Source: Lobulomyces angularis
Lineage: Eukaryota; Chytridiomycota; Chytridiomycetes; Lobulomycetales; Lobulomycetaceae
NCBI GenBank assembly: GCA_027604685.1
Contig: JADHYX010000254.1
Location: 1 to 31,306 of the forward strand
DNA: 31,306 nt
Direction: 5' to 3'
This document shows positions 18,658 to 29,189 of the stretch, in pieces. Made by a program: the position numbers and the translations under genes. The notes below the pieces were generated by a model. It was not told where the DNA came from and searched no databases. It saw only the letters and a list, made by a program, of their open reading frames with translations. Each line of letters opens with the position of its first letter. Within the stretch, counting starts at the first letter, position 1.

Positions 18658-21600
18658 TCATCTTTGGCTTGGAGGAATATACCTGTCACCAGATGGTTTT
18701 GATGCAGTACTTCTTGAGGTTGAAGATTTCTCCTCAACTTTTCTCCAGCCACCATCAGCATCATCTTTCCTATCCCTATTAATTCTTTCAAATGCGCTAC
18801 TGCCAGTTGAGCGATAATCTCTGTCACTGTCTCCCACACGTCTATCTCTATTGTCCCTACTGCTGTTACCATAGCGGTTATCTCTGTCACTGTCACCTGC
18901 ACGTCTCTCTCGATTGTCACTGCCAGTATTATAACGATTCTCTCTAGTGTCACTCCCGTAATTTCTAAAATGATTAATAAAGTAATTTTAGAAATGGCCT
19001 CACCCTCTGAAACTTGATCTATCACTGAATCCATATCTTTCACTAGCTCCGACTCTTGAACCTCTTGTTCTGTCTGCTCTATCACTGCCAACAGGAGATT
19101 GACTGCTCATTGACTGCCGTTGAGGTGGAACATATTTTTTACTTCCAGTATCATCTACATTGGCTTTTGCGGAAGCACCAGGAACAACTTTACCTGTACT
19201 ACCGTAAACTTCAGTTCCACTTTTTTTGAGAGAGTTAAGCTTTTCCTCCGCAGCCCTTGTTCTTTCATTTTGTTTTCTAGCTTGTTCGTCAAATTTCCTA
19301 CAGCATGAATAGTAAACAAAAAAAAATAAAAAAATAAAATAAATTGAAAGAATACTTTCTTCGTTCCAAAGATGCTGCTCGTTCGCTTTCTTCTTTGTTT
19401 AATTTTTCTTGAGCAAGACGGGCTTTTTCTATATCAGTTCGTAATTAAATATAAAATAAAATTTTTTCTTTTTTCTAAATACCTTTTTGTTCTTGAAGTT
19501 TTTGTTCTTCCAATCGTTTCTTTTCTTCAAGTTCTTTTTCTAATCTCACCCTCTCTGCTTCTCTCTCTTCTAAAACTTGTTTTCTTTTCAAATCTTTTGC
19601 ATTTTTTAACTCTAGATCCAATTTAGATTTTTTCTCATTAAAATTACTATCATAATTTTTTTTTAAATTGTCCTTGAAGGAATTTGCATCTGCTAACATT
19701 CTTTCCAATCTTTTCTTCGTTTCCATATTTTCTTTAAATAAAATTTTGGATTCTTCTAATTTTTTATTATTTAATGCTATGTGATTAGCTCTATCAATGT
19801 TTTTTTGATGTTCGTAATCCTTTTTTAAAAGCGGTATCTCTTCCTTTTTAAATGCTCTAGCCAAATGATCAGTTCTTCTTGCCAATTCCCTAGCTTTTTC
19901 TTTACCGTGCCTTAAGTCATGGTCAAGCATTTTTCTCAAAATTATAGCCAATTCATTTGGTTCTTTTGCAAGGAGATCATCTTTCACAGGAATACCCTTA
20001 TCACTTAAAGCTTTCAACAATTGGTTTACTGACTTTTGATCAGCTTCCTTCTTAGCTGAGGCTAAATCTGCCTGTAATTTTTGCTCAGCTCGTAACTTGG
20101 TTTCATTTTCTATTCTTCTTCGTTCTGATTCCATCAAAATAACTTGAGCCCTCGCTCTTTCTTCTCTTTCTCGTTGTTCCTATAAAAAAAAAAAAAACTA
20201 ATTTAACGGATATTAAAATTGTTGATTACTCGAATAAATGCATCATTTTCACGATCCTCTTTCTTCTTTTCAATTAAGGTTCTTCTTGCCACAGTAGCTA
20301 ATCTCTCTTTTTCAGCAAATTGCAAAGCTAGGTCAACCGCCTCTTTTCGTTTTTTTGCTTTCTCTATAGCCAATTGTGGGTTAATAAAAACAGCTGCAAT
20401 TTGCAATTTGTAAGCCAATCTAGATAAGTGAAATCTCATTTGGTCCACAGGTAGAGATCCTAATCTTGGACCTTCGGACACAGTTGTTTTCAAATTTGAA
20501 AAGACATCTTGTTCAAACGTTATAGACTGAGTTTGGTGGTCTATTCTTATAGAAAGTTCTCCTCTCTTACATCCATTCATTATAAATTTTTCAATTTTAT
20601 GTGCATTTAAGTTGAAAGGTTCTTGGAAAGTAGCTAAATTGACAATAGAATCAATCTTGACTGTGGTATAAACCTGAGAAAGTTGCTGAAGCAGACGAGT
20701 CAATATTACAGATTGAAGAGGTTTAGCATATTTAGCTAATTCGTTGTTTTTTAGTACACTTTGCATAATTGGTTCAATCTTTTTGCAGATTGAAAGTGGA
20801 TGAAATTGTACTTCAAGAATACTGTATAGATCCTTTAACTCAGGTAATACATGTTGAAATACACTTTTGTTCAACTACATTTGATTTTAATTAAAAATTT
20901 GAAGACAAAAAAAAATTTAAATTTACAGCAAATTTTAATAAAGCTTCTCGGGAAGGGGGAGTTGCAACTAGTAGTAACGCGGATAACCTTAAGTTTTTAA
21001 GTTTATTATCCTCTGACACTGAATAGGTTTTAGTTTTTGCCGCACTAATAATAGGAATGCTTAATGCTGAGATCAGGACCATTGACGCCATCCTAAAATA
21101 GTTAGCAAATATAGATTTTAACGTAAACAATTAATTCTTACTTTTGGGTCTCATGATCTGACATAGTGTTTCTTTTATTTTGATACAGTTTATTCCAAGC
21201 GGCAGCATGGAAAAGATAATTCTCACCAACCAAAAAAATTTTTGCTAGTTTCTCATAATAATTTGACATCATAAATGGTTTAGCTGTTTTTTTTGTCATA
21301 TCCAACAACTGATGAATGTCTTCAATTGATCGGTAGGCTTCCTGCCATAATTCTAACGCAGAGGCAACATTCAGTTGCCGAAACCTTGTGTCTAAATGTC
21401 TATGTAAAGTTTCTGGTTCATTTAAATTCACGGAGTGCGGTTGATGAGAATACTTTGCTGTAGTTTGCAAGTGTTGGCGTAAAAGTTCACATAACCTTCT
21501 AAACTCTGTATTACGTACATGATTCAAGCAGAAATCAAAAGCTTGACTTGCAACAGTCTTAAAAAATAAAAAATTTTTTTTAGTACTGGCATTAAAATGT

Positions 21601-22359
21601 TCCATATTTGAAAGCCATTAATTAGTTTTTTTTAAAAAAAAAAATTTTAAACTTTAGGTCCTGTTTTTCAAGACATCTCACCTGATACAAAATTTCCAAC
21701 CTTGCATTGTTTCTCAAAATATCAAGTGCAGTACGATAAGCTTCCCATAAAAACTTTAACCAAGGGGTAACCAGTTCTCTATCAGTCCTTTCCTTATTAG
21801 CACTTTCTGCTGTAAGCAATACTGTAGAGAGGATTATAGATTCTGGAGTTTCAGTGGCTTCCAAATCTTCAACAGTTGTAAGTGTTAATTGATCAGCCTT
21901 TGATTGGGCTTCTGTAACTTTAGTTTCCGCAAGTTCAATAAATTTTCTTATCACCGTCTAAAAATTTTTAGTTAAATATTTTTTAAAATCTGACCTCAAT
22001 AGTGTTAATGGCAACATTTTGAGATATGTTTTTATATTGATGCAGAGCTTCTTTTGCAGCTTTCCCTTTTCTTTGGTCAACAGTCAATTCTATAAATTTT
22101 AACAGTATTGGCTCCAAAGACGCAATTGGTGTTGATCTGAATCTAATTTAAATAGAAATAAAAAAATGTTTGTTAATTAAAATAATTGCTAATGATACCT
22201 TTTTGACATAATGAAATCGTGCAACAAAGTTAATGCTTGAGCATTTTGTTTTAGTGAGACTAGCTCTTCACATCTTTTTAAGGTGTTTTCTCCTTTAAAG
22301 TTCTATAATTCAATTTGTTATTGTTAACTTGTAAAAGTTAAATATATTATTATTACCAT
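18658..22359 (-). CDS. Eukaryotic translation initiation factor 3 subunit A (eIF3a)
   Basis: Eleven exons: 22359-22357, 22302-22199, 22142-21995, 21957-21682, 21557-21142, 21092-20927, 20874-20230, 20179-19483, 19428-19356, 19297-19004, 18964-18658. They join in frame to 1042 residues. The N-terminus reads [17 protein letters not shown], matching eIF3a [32 protein letters not shown] and [20 protein letters not shown] are diagnostic. The PCI domain spans about 350-540 ([32 protein letters not shown]). A long charged coiled coil spans about 560-870 with [11 protein letters not shown]. The tail has short [12 protein letters not shown] repeats, as in animal eIF3a. In the family it is the scaffold of the eIF3 complex on the 40S ribosome, alongside eIF3b and eIF3c. 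The first coding exon is only ATG, and the intron at 21958-21994 is just 37 nt. Confidence 0.95.
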
Positions 22360-22402
22360 TATACAAAAATGATCAACTATTTAATTTCCTCAAATAAAAA
22401 AA

Positions 22403-22430
22403 AAAAATAATAGTATATATATATACTTTA
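22403..22430 (-). promoter_or_regulatory. Alternating TA tract, candidate TATA region of eIF3a
   Basis: A (TA)n run at 22413-22426 lies about 55-65 bp upstream of the eIF3a ATG on the minus strand. It is the only distinctive element in the narrow space between eIF3a and the divergent GH16-like relic. Its use as a TATA element is inference. Confidence 0.35.
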
Positions 22431-22469
22431 TTTAGCTGTGTAGTTGAAAGTGAAGCATGGAATGAAGTT

Positions 22470-23619
22470 GTGATCAGGCAGATTTCACCACTGATAATTA
22501 CCAAAACCAAACTGAAAATATTGAAATTGTCTTAATTGCAACTAAAATTTGGCTAACACCATCTTCACAAACTACTGTTCCTAGAATGTAAGTGAGAATT
22601 TCTTTAAGCTCCTACCTTGACTATGGTAATACATAAAAATTTAATAAAATTAATGCATACAAGAATTATTTTTAGGATTTTTTTCTGTAAAACTAAGAGA
22701 ATGATCTCCTCCTGGAATTCCCACTATTTTATTTCAATGTCAGATAAAAAAAACACGTTTCGCATATGTGTCTGGTAAAAAAAAAAAAAAAAAATTAAAA
22801 CAGATATTACAGATGAACTGAATGGAATTTAAGTAGGGGATAGATTAACCGGGGCATTCAAACACTTTTTATGAAATCAATGAAGGTGGAGCAATAGATT
22901 GTACAAAGGGCAAGATTCCTGGTACCAGATTGGTGTTCCACTACATCCAAGTACAAAGAAGACTGGAGTGAAAGAAAAAAACTTTTTTAATCAATGGAGA
23001 AGTTGTCAGAACCGTCTTAGCGTCAGTTGGGAATTTTCCTAATTCTCCTCCTAGAATTCAACTCGTTGTTTGGGATGGTGCTGATGATCAACAGATGGCA
23101 CTAAAAACTGGGCAATGGAAGGTACTGGTTACATTGACTGCTGCAGGAGCATCACAAGGATATTCTGCCACAATTTAACAGATAACAATAAGTGGTAAAA
23201 ATTTTTATAATTTTTAACCAATATCAACAAAAAAAAATATAGTGCTGGATACACTACCTCACGAAAGACCGGCTGGATATACTATTCCAACGTTGCATGA
23301 TAAAGTCATGAAAATTGCTGTTAATGGATTAACAGTATCAGATTATTTAAAACTGGCATTGCTTTAAATGTTGGGGGAAATAAGTACTGGAACTACTGAG
23401 TTTACTGAATTAACAGGCACATCCAATTCCAATGATGTTAAAGAAACAAATTGTGCAAGAAAAAATGGAAACGGTACAGCTAGAAGCTCGAAATTTAGTT
23501 GTCTTTCCAATTTTGCTTTATTTTTGGAACCACTTAATTTTTTGAAAATACTGTATAAAAATGTAATAAAAAAATTTTTCAGAATAAAAAAAATATATCT
23601 AAATATATGTATTCTTTAA
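22470..23619 (+). pseudogene. Broken GH16 (fungal Crh-like transglycosylase) gene
   Basis: Pieces of a GH16 fold appear in order but in shifting frames. Near 22475-22590 there is a DFTTDNYQN and IWLTPSSQTTVPRM segment. Near 22600 SLSSYLDYG resembles the RxSSTxxxxYG strand. Near 22690-22740 ISSWNSHYFISMSD resembles the xVSSFxLxSD strand. Near 22810-22850 TDELNG-stop-VGD stands where DEIDxExxG, the catalytic motif, should be. Near 22960-23180 FLINGEVVRTVL is followed by PNSPPRIQLVVWDGAD and a QITISG end, the typical Crh C-terminal half. A Ser/Thr-rich stretch with a hydrophobic tail follows (to 23619), as in GPI-anchored Crh proteins. At least three frame breaks are visible and the catalytic glutamates are not intact. 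Crh enzymes crosslink chitin to glucan in fungal walls. Assignment rests on motif memory only. Confidence 0.55.
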
Positions 23620-24002
23620 CAACTCAATTAAGTTGAATGGAGTTTTTACAAATTTTTTTTTTGAAAAATAATTGGATTTAATAAAATTTTTAGTTCTACA
23701 TCCATTACTTGTAAACTCATTTCACTAAAGATGATATAAACATAAATATTAAACAACGTTTGCCTTTTGAATTTCAAGAAAAATAAAGGAGTTGAAAGAT
23801 GTAAAATTGAACTTTTCAAAATTTTACATTTTTCTAAAAGAATCTCATTATTAAAAACCTTTATTAAAATTTACTAATGAAATATTTAATTTCTGTTAAG
23901 TATTTATTAAGAACTGCATCCGCCATAGAATAATCTTTTAGTTTGAGATATCTGTCCCCAAAACGATTTTAAAACTCAGTTTAAGAAAAAAACAATTATT
24001 TG
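23620..24002. other. Spacer before calponin
   Basis: AT-rich, no gene seen. It should contain the promoter and 5' leader of the calponin gene starting at 24003. Confidence 0.55.
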
Positions 24003-25152
24003 ATGTCAGGTGTTCTTGGTTCACTAGATAGAGATTTAGGTAATTTATCAATGACTTAGAATTATTTAAAAGCTAACTTCACAATTGATAGCTGCGAAGC
24101 AAGCTGCAAAATATGACCCACAAAGAGAAGCTGAAGGTATTGTGGAAAAAACACTTTTTTTATTTTTGTTTTTTTGCAAATTGAATAGCAAGAACATGGA
24201 TTGAAACTGTCACAGGAGAAAAGATTGGTGGTAATTTTCATGAAAGTTTAAAAAACGGGCAGTTATTGTGCAAGTAGGCTTTGTTATTAAAAAATTAATT
24301 TGAAATGTTTTTTTAAGGTTGGCAACCAAAGTGTCAGGAGACGTAATTAAATTTAATAATTCTTCAATGCCATTTAAACAAGTGGGTGGTTAATTACTTA
24401 CAAATACTCAATTTTTTTTTATGCATAGATGGAAAACATTAATTTGTTTCTTGGGGCGATGGATAAGTTAGGATGTCCTAAATCAGATCAGTTTCAGGTA
24501 AAAAAAATTTTTTTTTTTGGAAATATATTAATTTTTTTAAGACTGTAGACTTGTATGAAGGTAATTTTAATCTCGAAAAACCGTTTTTAATTTTTTATTT
24601 TTTAGCAAAAAATATGGGGCAAGTAGTAGATGCAGTATGAAGTTTATACAATATTTAATTTTTTACTAAAGAAAAATGTAGATCTTTGCTTTGTCAAGAA
24701 ATGCTGAAAAAAAAGGCTATAAAGGGCCCCTTTTGGGACCTCGATTGGCAGATAAACATGAAGGTATTAATAATTTAATGTGCTAAATTAATTTATGTCA
24801 TCAACTGTATTCTAGTGTCATTTAGTGACGAGCAGCTTAACCAAGGTAAAGCATTTATCGGTGGCCAAATGGGGTTTACTGGAGGTGAATTCTTCGAATG
24901 GAAAAAATTTTTTAATTTTATTTTTTAGGTGCCAATCAGAGTGGGATGAGTTATGGCGCTAGACGTCAGGTTGACGGAGGTCATGACAAAGGTTCTTCTA
25001 TTCCATCAATGCAAACTCAAGGGAGGTATATATATTACGTAATTGAATAATCAATTTTTTTTAAAACTTAAAGTATTGGTGGAGCAAATGCATCAGGTGT
25101 ATCGTATGGTGCAAGAAGGGAAATTGGAGGAGCTGATCAAGGAAAAAATTAA
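24003..25152 (+). CDS. Calponin/transgelin-like actin-binding protein
   Basis: Eleven exons: 24003-24039, 24092-24136, 24189-24273, 24318-24381, 24429-24497, 24542-24560, 24606-24634, 24682-24763, 24816-24884, 24929-25025, 25074-25152. They join in frame to 224 residues. A single calponin-homology domain lies at about 20-135 (EARTWIETVTGEKIG, SLKNGQLLCKLATKV, ENINLFLGAMDKLGCP, DLYEAKNMGQVVDAIFALSR). Two calponin repeats follow: GGANQSGMSYGARRQ (about 164-180) and IGGANASGVSYGARREIGGA (about 199-219). Fungal transgelins (Scp1/Stg1) usually have one repeat and bundle F-actin; repeats of this GGANxSGxxxGARR type occur in early-diverging fungi. Very short exons (19 and 29 nt) with eleven coding exons in 1.15 kb make it extremely intron-dense. 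Confidence 0.93.
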
Positions 25153-25610
25153 AACTTGGAATATGAAAATGGCTAGTTTTTTGAGTGTTCTTCTCAGCTA
25201 TTTTTGTTTTTATAATGAATTTTGTAATTTTACCTATAACTAACTACCTCCAGATATTATTAACTTTAGATGAAAACTGCATGATTAAATTTTTTGAAAA
25301 GAAATTTAAATTAAGTCACCTCTTTAACTTATTTTCTCCCTACGCAAAGCATTTGCATAAAATTTACATTTAGTAATATGCTTAAGAAAGTAACTTTCCA
25401 AAAAAAAAATTATTTTTGTCTTGAACAAATTTTAACCTAAAAAATAAAATCTCTTTATTTCAGATGAATTCGTTAACTACTTTTTATTTCAATAAAAACT
25501 GACTAAAGAGCTTTTTTGAAATTATGAAACACTTATTAAAGTATTGAATTTCTAGTTGAATAGTTAAAAAGGAAAAACAATAGATGCACTTTCTTTTGGT
25601 ATCTACCACT
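25153..25610. other. Calponin 3' flank
   Basis: AT-rich, no gene seen. It lies between the calponin stop and the stop of the minus-strand small-peptide candidate. Confidence 0.5.
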
Positions 25611-25841
25611 TTACGTAAAGCAAAAAGTTCTACCAGTTTGTAAACTTTGAAAGTAGCAACCATGAAGATGGCACCAATCTTGTTGTTGTTCAACAAAGCA
25701 AAAATTTTGACGCTTGCTAATACTTTGAAAGCTGATTGGCAGGGAAGTTGAAATCAACACTGTAATAAAACAAAAATTTAGTTCTATTAAACATTTAAAT
25801 AGTATGTTACTTAATGTGAGTAAAATTAGTGCAGATTTCAT
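25611..25841 (-). CDS. Candidate small secreted cysteine-containing peptide
   Basis: Two exons, 25841-25811 and 25759-25611, flank a 51-nt intron (GTAACA...TTACAG) of normal size for this genome. Splicing gives 59 residues. Residues 1-22 read as a strong signal peptide (MKSALILLTLMLISTSLPIS), a Lys-Arg follows at about 26-27, and then comes a short mature part with four cysteines spaced CX8C, CX4C, CX11C. The unspliced frame is also open (76 codons), but splicing removes an awkward stretch and completes the hydrophobic core. The pattern fits a processed secreted peptide; no family is recognised. Function is unknown. Confidence 0.45.
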   Translation of the reverse strand: MKSALILLTLSNILFKCLIELNFCFITVLISTSLPISFQSISKRQNFCFVEQQQDWCHLHGCYFQSLQTGRTFCFT

Positions 25842-27007
25842 GGTGAAGGATTACACAGCCTGGCTTTACTAAACACATAAAGGGTTTTATAAAATGAATA
25901 ACCAAATTGGTGGAATTAAAGGCTTTAATTACATTTTAGTAGAATTTTTAAAATAGGAATATAACTGCTGTGGCGGTTTTTTCATATAAAAGGAATAAAA
26001 GCTTGATAAGATCACTTTTTCATCATAGTTTTTAACAAAAACTAAAAAAGAAAATTTCAATATAAAAGAGAGCAAAAAATCTTAATTAAAATTTTAATTT
26101 TTATTTACATAGAGTGTTTTGAATTTTAATGGTAGGCCAAATAGAATTGAGAGGTAAGAATTAAACAATAAGTTTTATTTTTAAGTTTAAATGCTTTTTT
26201 TCCTTTTTCAATGTTTAGATCTACTTGCTCAACCACCAGAAGCTCCAAATCCTGGCTCAGTTCATATCAACTCTTAACAGTTTTGTCTATATGATATATG
26301 GGCAGTTGTTAATTACCAATACCAGTAATGTAATTCAAACTTTTAAGAACTGTATTTTATATGAAATAATTGATTAAAGACAAATTCAAAAAATTGTAAA
26401 ATAAATTTTTAAGGCTTTATGATTTTGATTTTGAAGTTGGTGTACTATTTTTAATAATGTAAGTCGTAAGGATAATTTAGTTCGTTTTCGAAATCTCGTT
26501 TTCTTATCGCCGAAGGTTGTTATGCTTTCGTGGATTATTAATATTATAGTCTAATGTCCTTATAAAATAATTTTTATTAATTAAAAGGAATATTAAGTTT
26601 AATACCTATATTTGTAAAAAAATAATCTAAAGATCATTGAGTAACGACTTTTAAGCTAAGATCCTAAAATTAATAAATTAAAAACAAATATCATAAAACC
26701 TTTAACGAAGTTGTTAGGTAATAAGTAACCTTAGATAATTATTATAAAATGTGATAACAATAATTATGACTTTAATTGTCCAAATTCCTAAAATAACAAA
26801 TTAATAATAAAACTAATATAATTTACCTTAAGCATTAATTGTAATAATAAAAGCGATTGATAATAATTCTGATTAAAGATTTAAAAAACTAATTTTAAAC
26901 AATTAAGACATACTATTACTTAGATCTGCCTTGATTAAAAAGTAATGAGACAACTACAAATCAATTAGGATATACAGTGATATACCCAGAAACTTTAGCA
27001 AAGTCAA
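25842..27007. other. AT-rich spacer with one two-exon mini-ORF
   Basis: Mostly noncoding. At 26129-26277 (plus) an ATG frame is split by a 65-nt GT-AG intron (26154-26218) and would encode 27 residues (MVGQIELR then DLLAQPPEAPNPGSVHINS). It is proline-rich and matches nothing I know. No upstream exon was found, so it may be chance. No other gene seen. Confidence 0.35.
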
Positions 27008-27087
27008 GGCAGCGTGGCCGAGTGGTCTAAGGCGGTGGATTTAAGTCCCACTCCGAAAGGGCGCGAGTTCGAACCTCGCCGCTGTCA
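27008..27087 (+). tRNA. tRNA-Leu (TAA)
   Basis: Acceptor GGCAGCG/CGCTGTC (one G-U pair) with discriminator A. D-arm GCC/GGC, anticodon stem GTGGA/CCCAC (one A/C mismatch next to the loop), loop TTTAAGT with anticodon TAA, a short class II variable arm, and T-arm GCGAG-TTCGAAC-CTCGC. No intron and no encoded CCA; a T run follows at once as the Pol III terminator. Confidence 0.93.
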
Positions 27088-27222
27088 CTTTTTTTCTATT
27101 TTTCCAACTCATTTTCCGAAATAAAATATATTTTTTATAATATTCTGAACATTTTATTTTAATATTAATGACTTAATATTTTAAATAAAAATTTTTGAAA
27201 GTTACCTTATAACTCTATGAGT

Positions 27223-27400
27223 TAAGCAATAACCGGCATTCTACTTCAATAATAAAAAGAATATAAAATAGATCAAGTTAAAGTTTTTTATTAAATAACC
27301 AAGGTTTCAGTGTAATGAAGAAACCCTTGTAAGATACCTAAGTACATTGTAACTATCTACCCTGCCATTTCCAGTACAATAGTATTGATTAATTTCCACA
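27223..27400 (+). repeat. Dispersed repeat, copy 1
   Basis: About 180 bp that matches the copies at 28880-29029 (inverted) and 30709-30895 (direct). The shared core is TAACCGGC...TTCTA, TATAAAATAGATCAAGTTA, a TTTTTTATTAA stretch, AACCCTTGTAA and a CCATTTCCAGTACA end. The left end has lost the TGTATTAGATAAG terminus seen in the other copies. Confidence 0.75.
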
Positions 27401-28879
27401 TTAAATTTTAAAATATTTCAATGATTCTTGAACAGTTTATTTTATGGCTGAATACTTCTGCCATTCAATTTATTTATAAGTTAAAAAATTTTATTTAGAT
27501 TTAAGAATTAAAAAATTAAATAGGAAGTATTCTTTCCATCACAAAACACAATGAAATTTTTTAAAAAAATTTTCAATTATTTTTTTTTGTAATTTTGTAC
27601 TGAAAAAGGTAGTAATCCACAGTGCTCAGGTGTAAAATTTTTTCTGATTTGCCGATTTGGTTTTCTTAAATTCGTTCCTTTTTTGGATTCACAGCTGATG
27701 GGCAAAGTCGTGAACTAAGAAATTATTTCCTAATGCTATATGTATGGGGTTGACGGTCAGTTGGCTAATTTAAATCTAAGAATAAAGTAAAAGAATGTAA
27801 ATAATATACTAACTAAGCACTTAATACTTAATTTAATAATAATAATAATTATCCAAAAATAAAGTAAGAAGAATACAATATAATAATTTAACTGAGTCCT
27901 ATGAAACCATTAAAGTTTTATAAAGTAGGAAAGTCCATTATTAAATTAGAATGCCAGGAAGTTAATGAGGCTTGTAGCCAAAAACTTTGATTTAGAGGAC
28001 ATTTTCTAGTTAATAGTTTCAATTACTTTTACATGCAAGTCAAGTAATCTTAAACAGTACACCATTACAACATATCCTATTAGATTATATATTTTAACCA
28101 CTTCCTTCCTCCTCTCACTTACAAGTCATCAATGCACTCAGATACTTTATTTTATTCCCTCATCTTAAACAAATCAAGTCAAATTAATATTAAAATTAGT
28201 CATGATTCTAAAAAGAATAACCAAGTGAACACGTACCTTTACCTATCCGATTGCAAGGATATAAAATAATAGTATTTGTTATCCGATTACAAGGATATAA
28301 TATAACTGTTAACTTTAACTTCATAAAAAACATTTTTTGTCACTTCACTTTGGTTCCATTTCAAGATCAACAACACTTATCATTAAAAGATTAATTTTCT
28401 AACGGTACTGGATTCAATAAATTTCTACAACACGGTTTTTTTCTCACCCGACCTTTAATTTGATTTACGTTTTTTTTTTCTGAACTTCGTCTTTGCTTTA
28501 TAATTTACAATGGTATATTTTTCAACAATTTTAACTTATACCTTAGAAACAAATGCACTTTCACAACACTGCTTCAATGTTCCTTACCTTTTCAATTATC
28601 TTTTCAACTTCAATAGTAATTGTGTACAATCCAATGACAAGGAGTTTAAATACCCGCCGCTGTTATATAATTAGAAGGATATAGAATAATTGTTAATTTA
28701 TTACTGTTTGCTATCACTAACCTTACCGATTCAAACACTTTCCTTTACCTTTACACAAATTTCACAACAATTTTACTGGAGTTGAATTGATGCTTACCTT
28801 ATTGAAACTTATTGATACGTGCTGCTGCCTACTGATCTTTCTTACTCGCTTAATTATTTGGATTATTGCTGGTGTCAGT
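27401..28879. other. Stretch between repeat copies 1 and 2
   Basis: No gene seen. A CCGATTACAAGGATATAA-type unit occurs at about 28250 and 28282, with a diverged third copy near 28662 (ATTAGAAGGATATAGAATAA). This suggests a second small repeat family or nested insertions. Otherwise AT-rich sequence without long open frames. Confidence 0.5.
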
Positions 28880-29029
28880 GGGTGGTAATAATGTGTATTA
28901 AAGGTATCTTCGTTACACCAAACCCTGCTTGTTCCTTCAATTAATAAAAGACTTATAACTTGATCTATTTTATACTCTCTTATCATTATATTATTTATGT
29001 AGAACAACCGTTACTGCTTATCTAATACA
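28880..29029 (-). repeat. Dispersed repeat, copy 2 (inverted)
   Basis: Read on the minus strand it starts at 29029 with TGTATTAGATAAGCAGTAAC and contains GAGTATAAAATAGATCAAGT and CTTTTATTAATTGAA, like the copy at 30709. Together with copy 1 it forms an inverted pair bracketing about 1.8 kb (27223-29029). Confidence 0.8.
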
Positions 29030-29039
29030 GATTGGGTAA

Positions 29040-29189
29040 AAAAAAAGTCACAATGCAACAAATTTAATTTCATCGGAAAGGACCAAAAAACATATAGTAG
29101 ACACTGGATCACTACCTGGAACGTACTACATAATGGACTCAAATGGAAGGAGAATTGATCATCTACTTTATTCTTTAGATCTAAATTAG
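29040..29189 (+). pseudogene. Fragment resembling the C-terminus of an LTR-retroelement integrase
   Basis: A plus-strand frame of about 49 codons ends at TAG 29187-29189 and contains SLPGTYYIMDSNGRRIDHLL, resembling the integrase tail motif NGTYxLxDxxGxxIxHPV of Ty3/gypsy and related pol proteins. It begins only about 10 bp from the end of repeat copy 2, as if truncated by it. The match is short, so this is a tentative call. Confidence 0.35.

Noticed and set aside
19372..19626. Plus-strand Leu/Phe-rich frame antisense to eIF3a
   Set aside because: Arises from Lys/Glu codons of the eIF3a coiled coil read backwards.
27223..29029. Complete LTR retrotransposon between repeat copies
   Set aside because: The copies are inverted, not direct, and no gag/pol frame lies between them.
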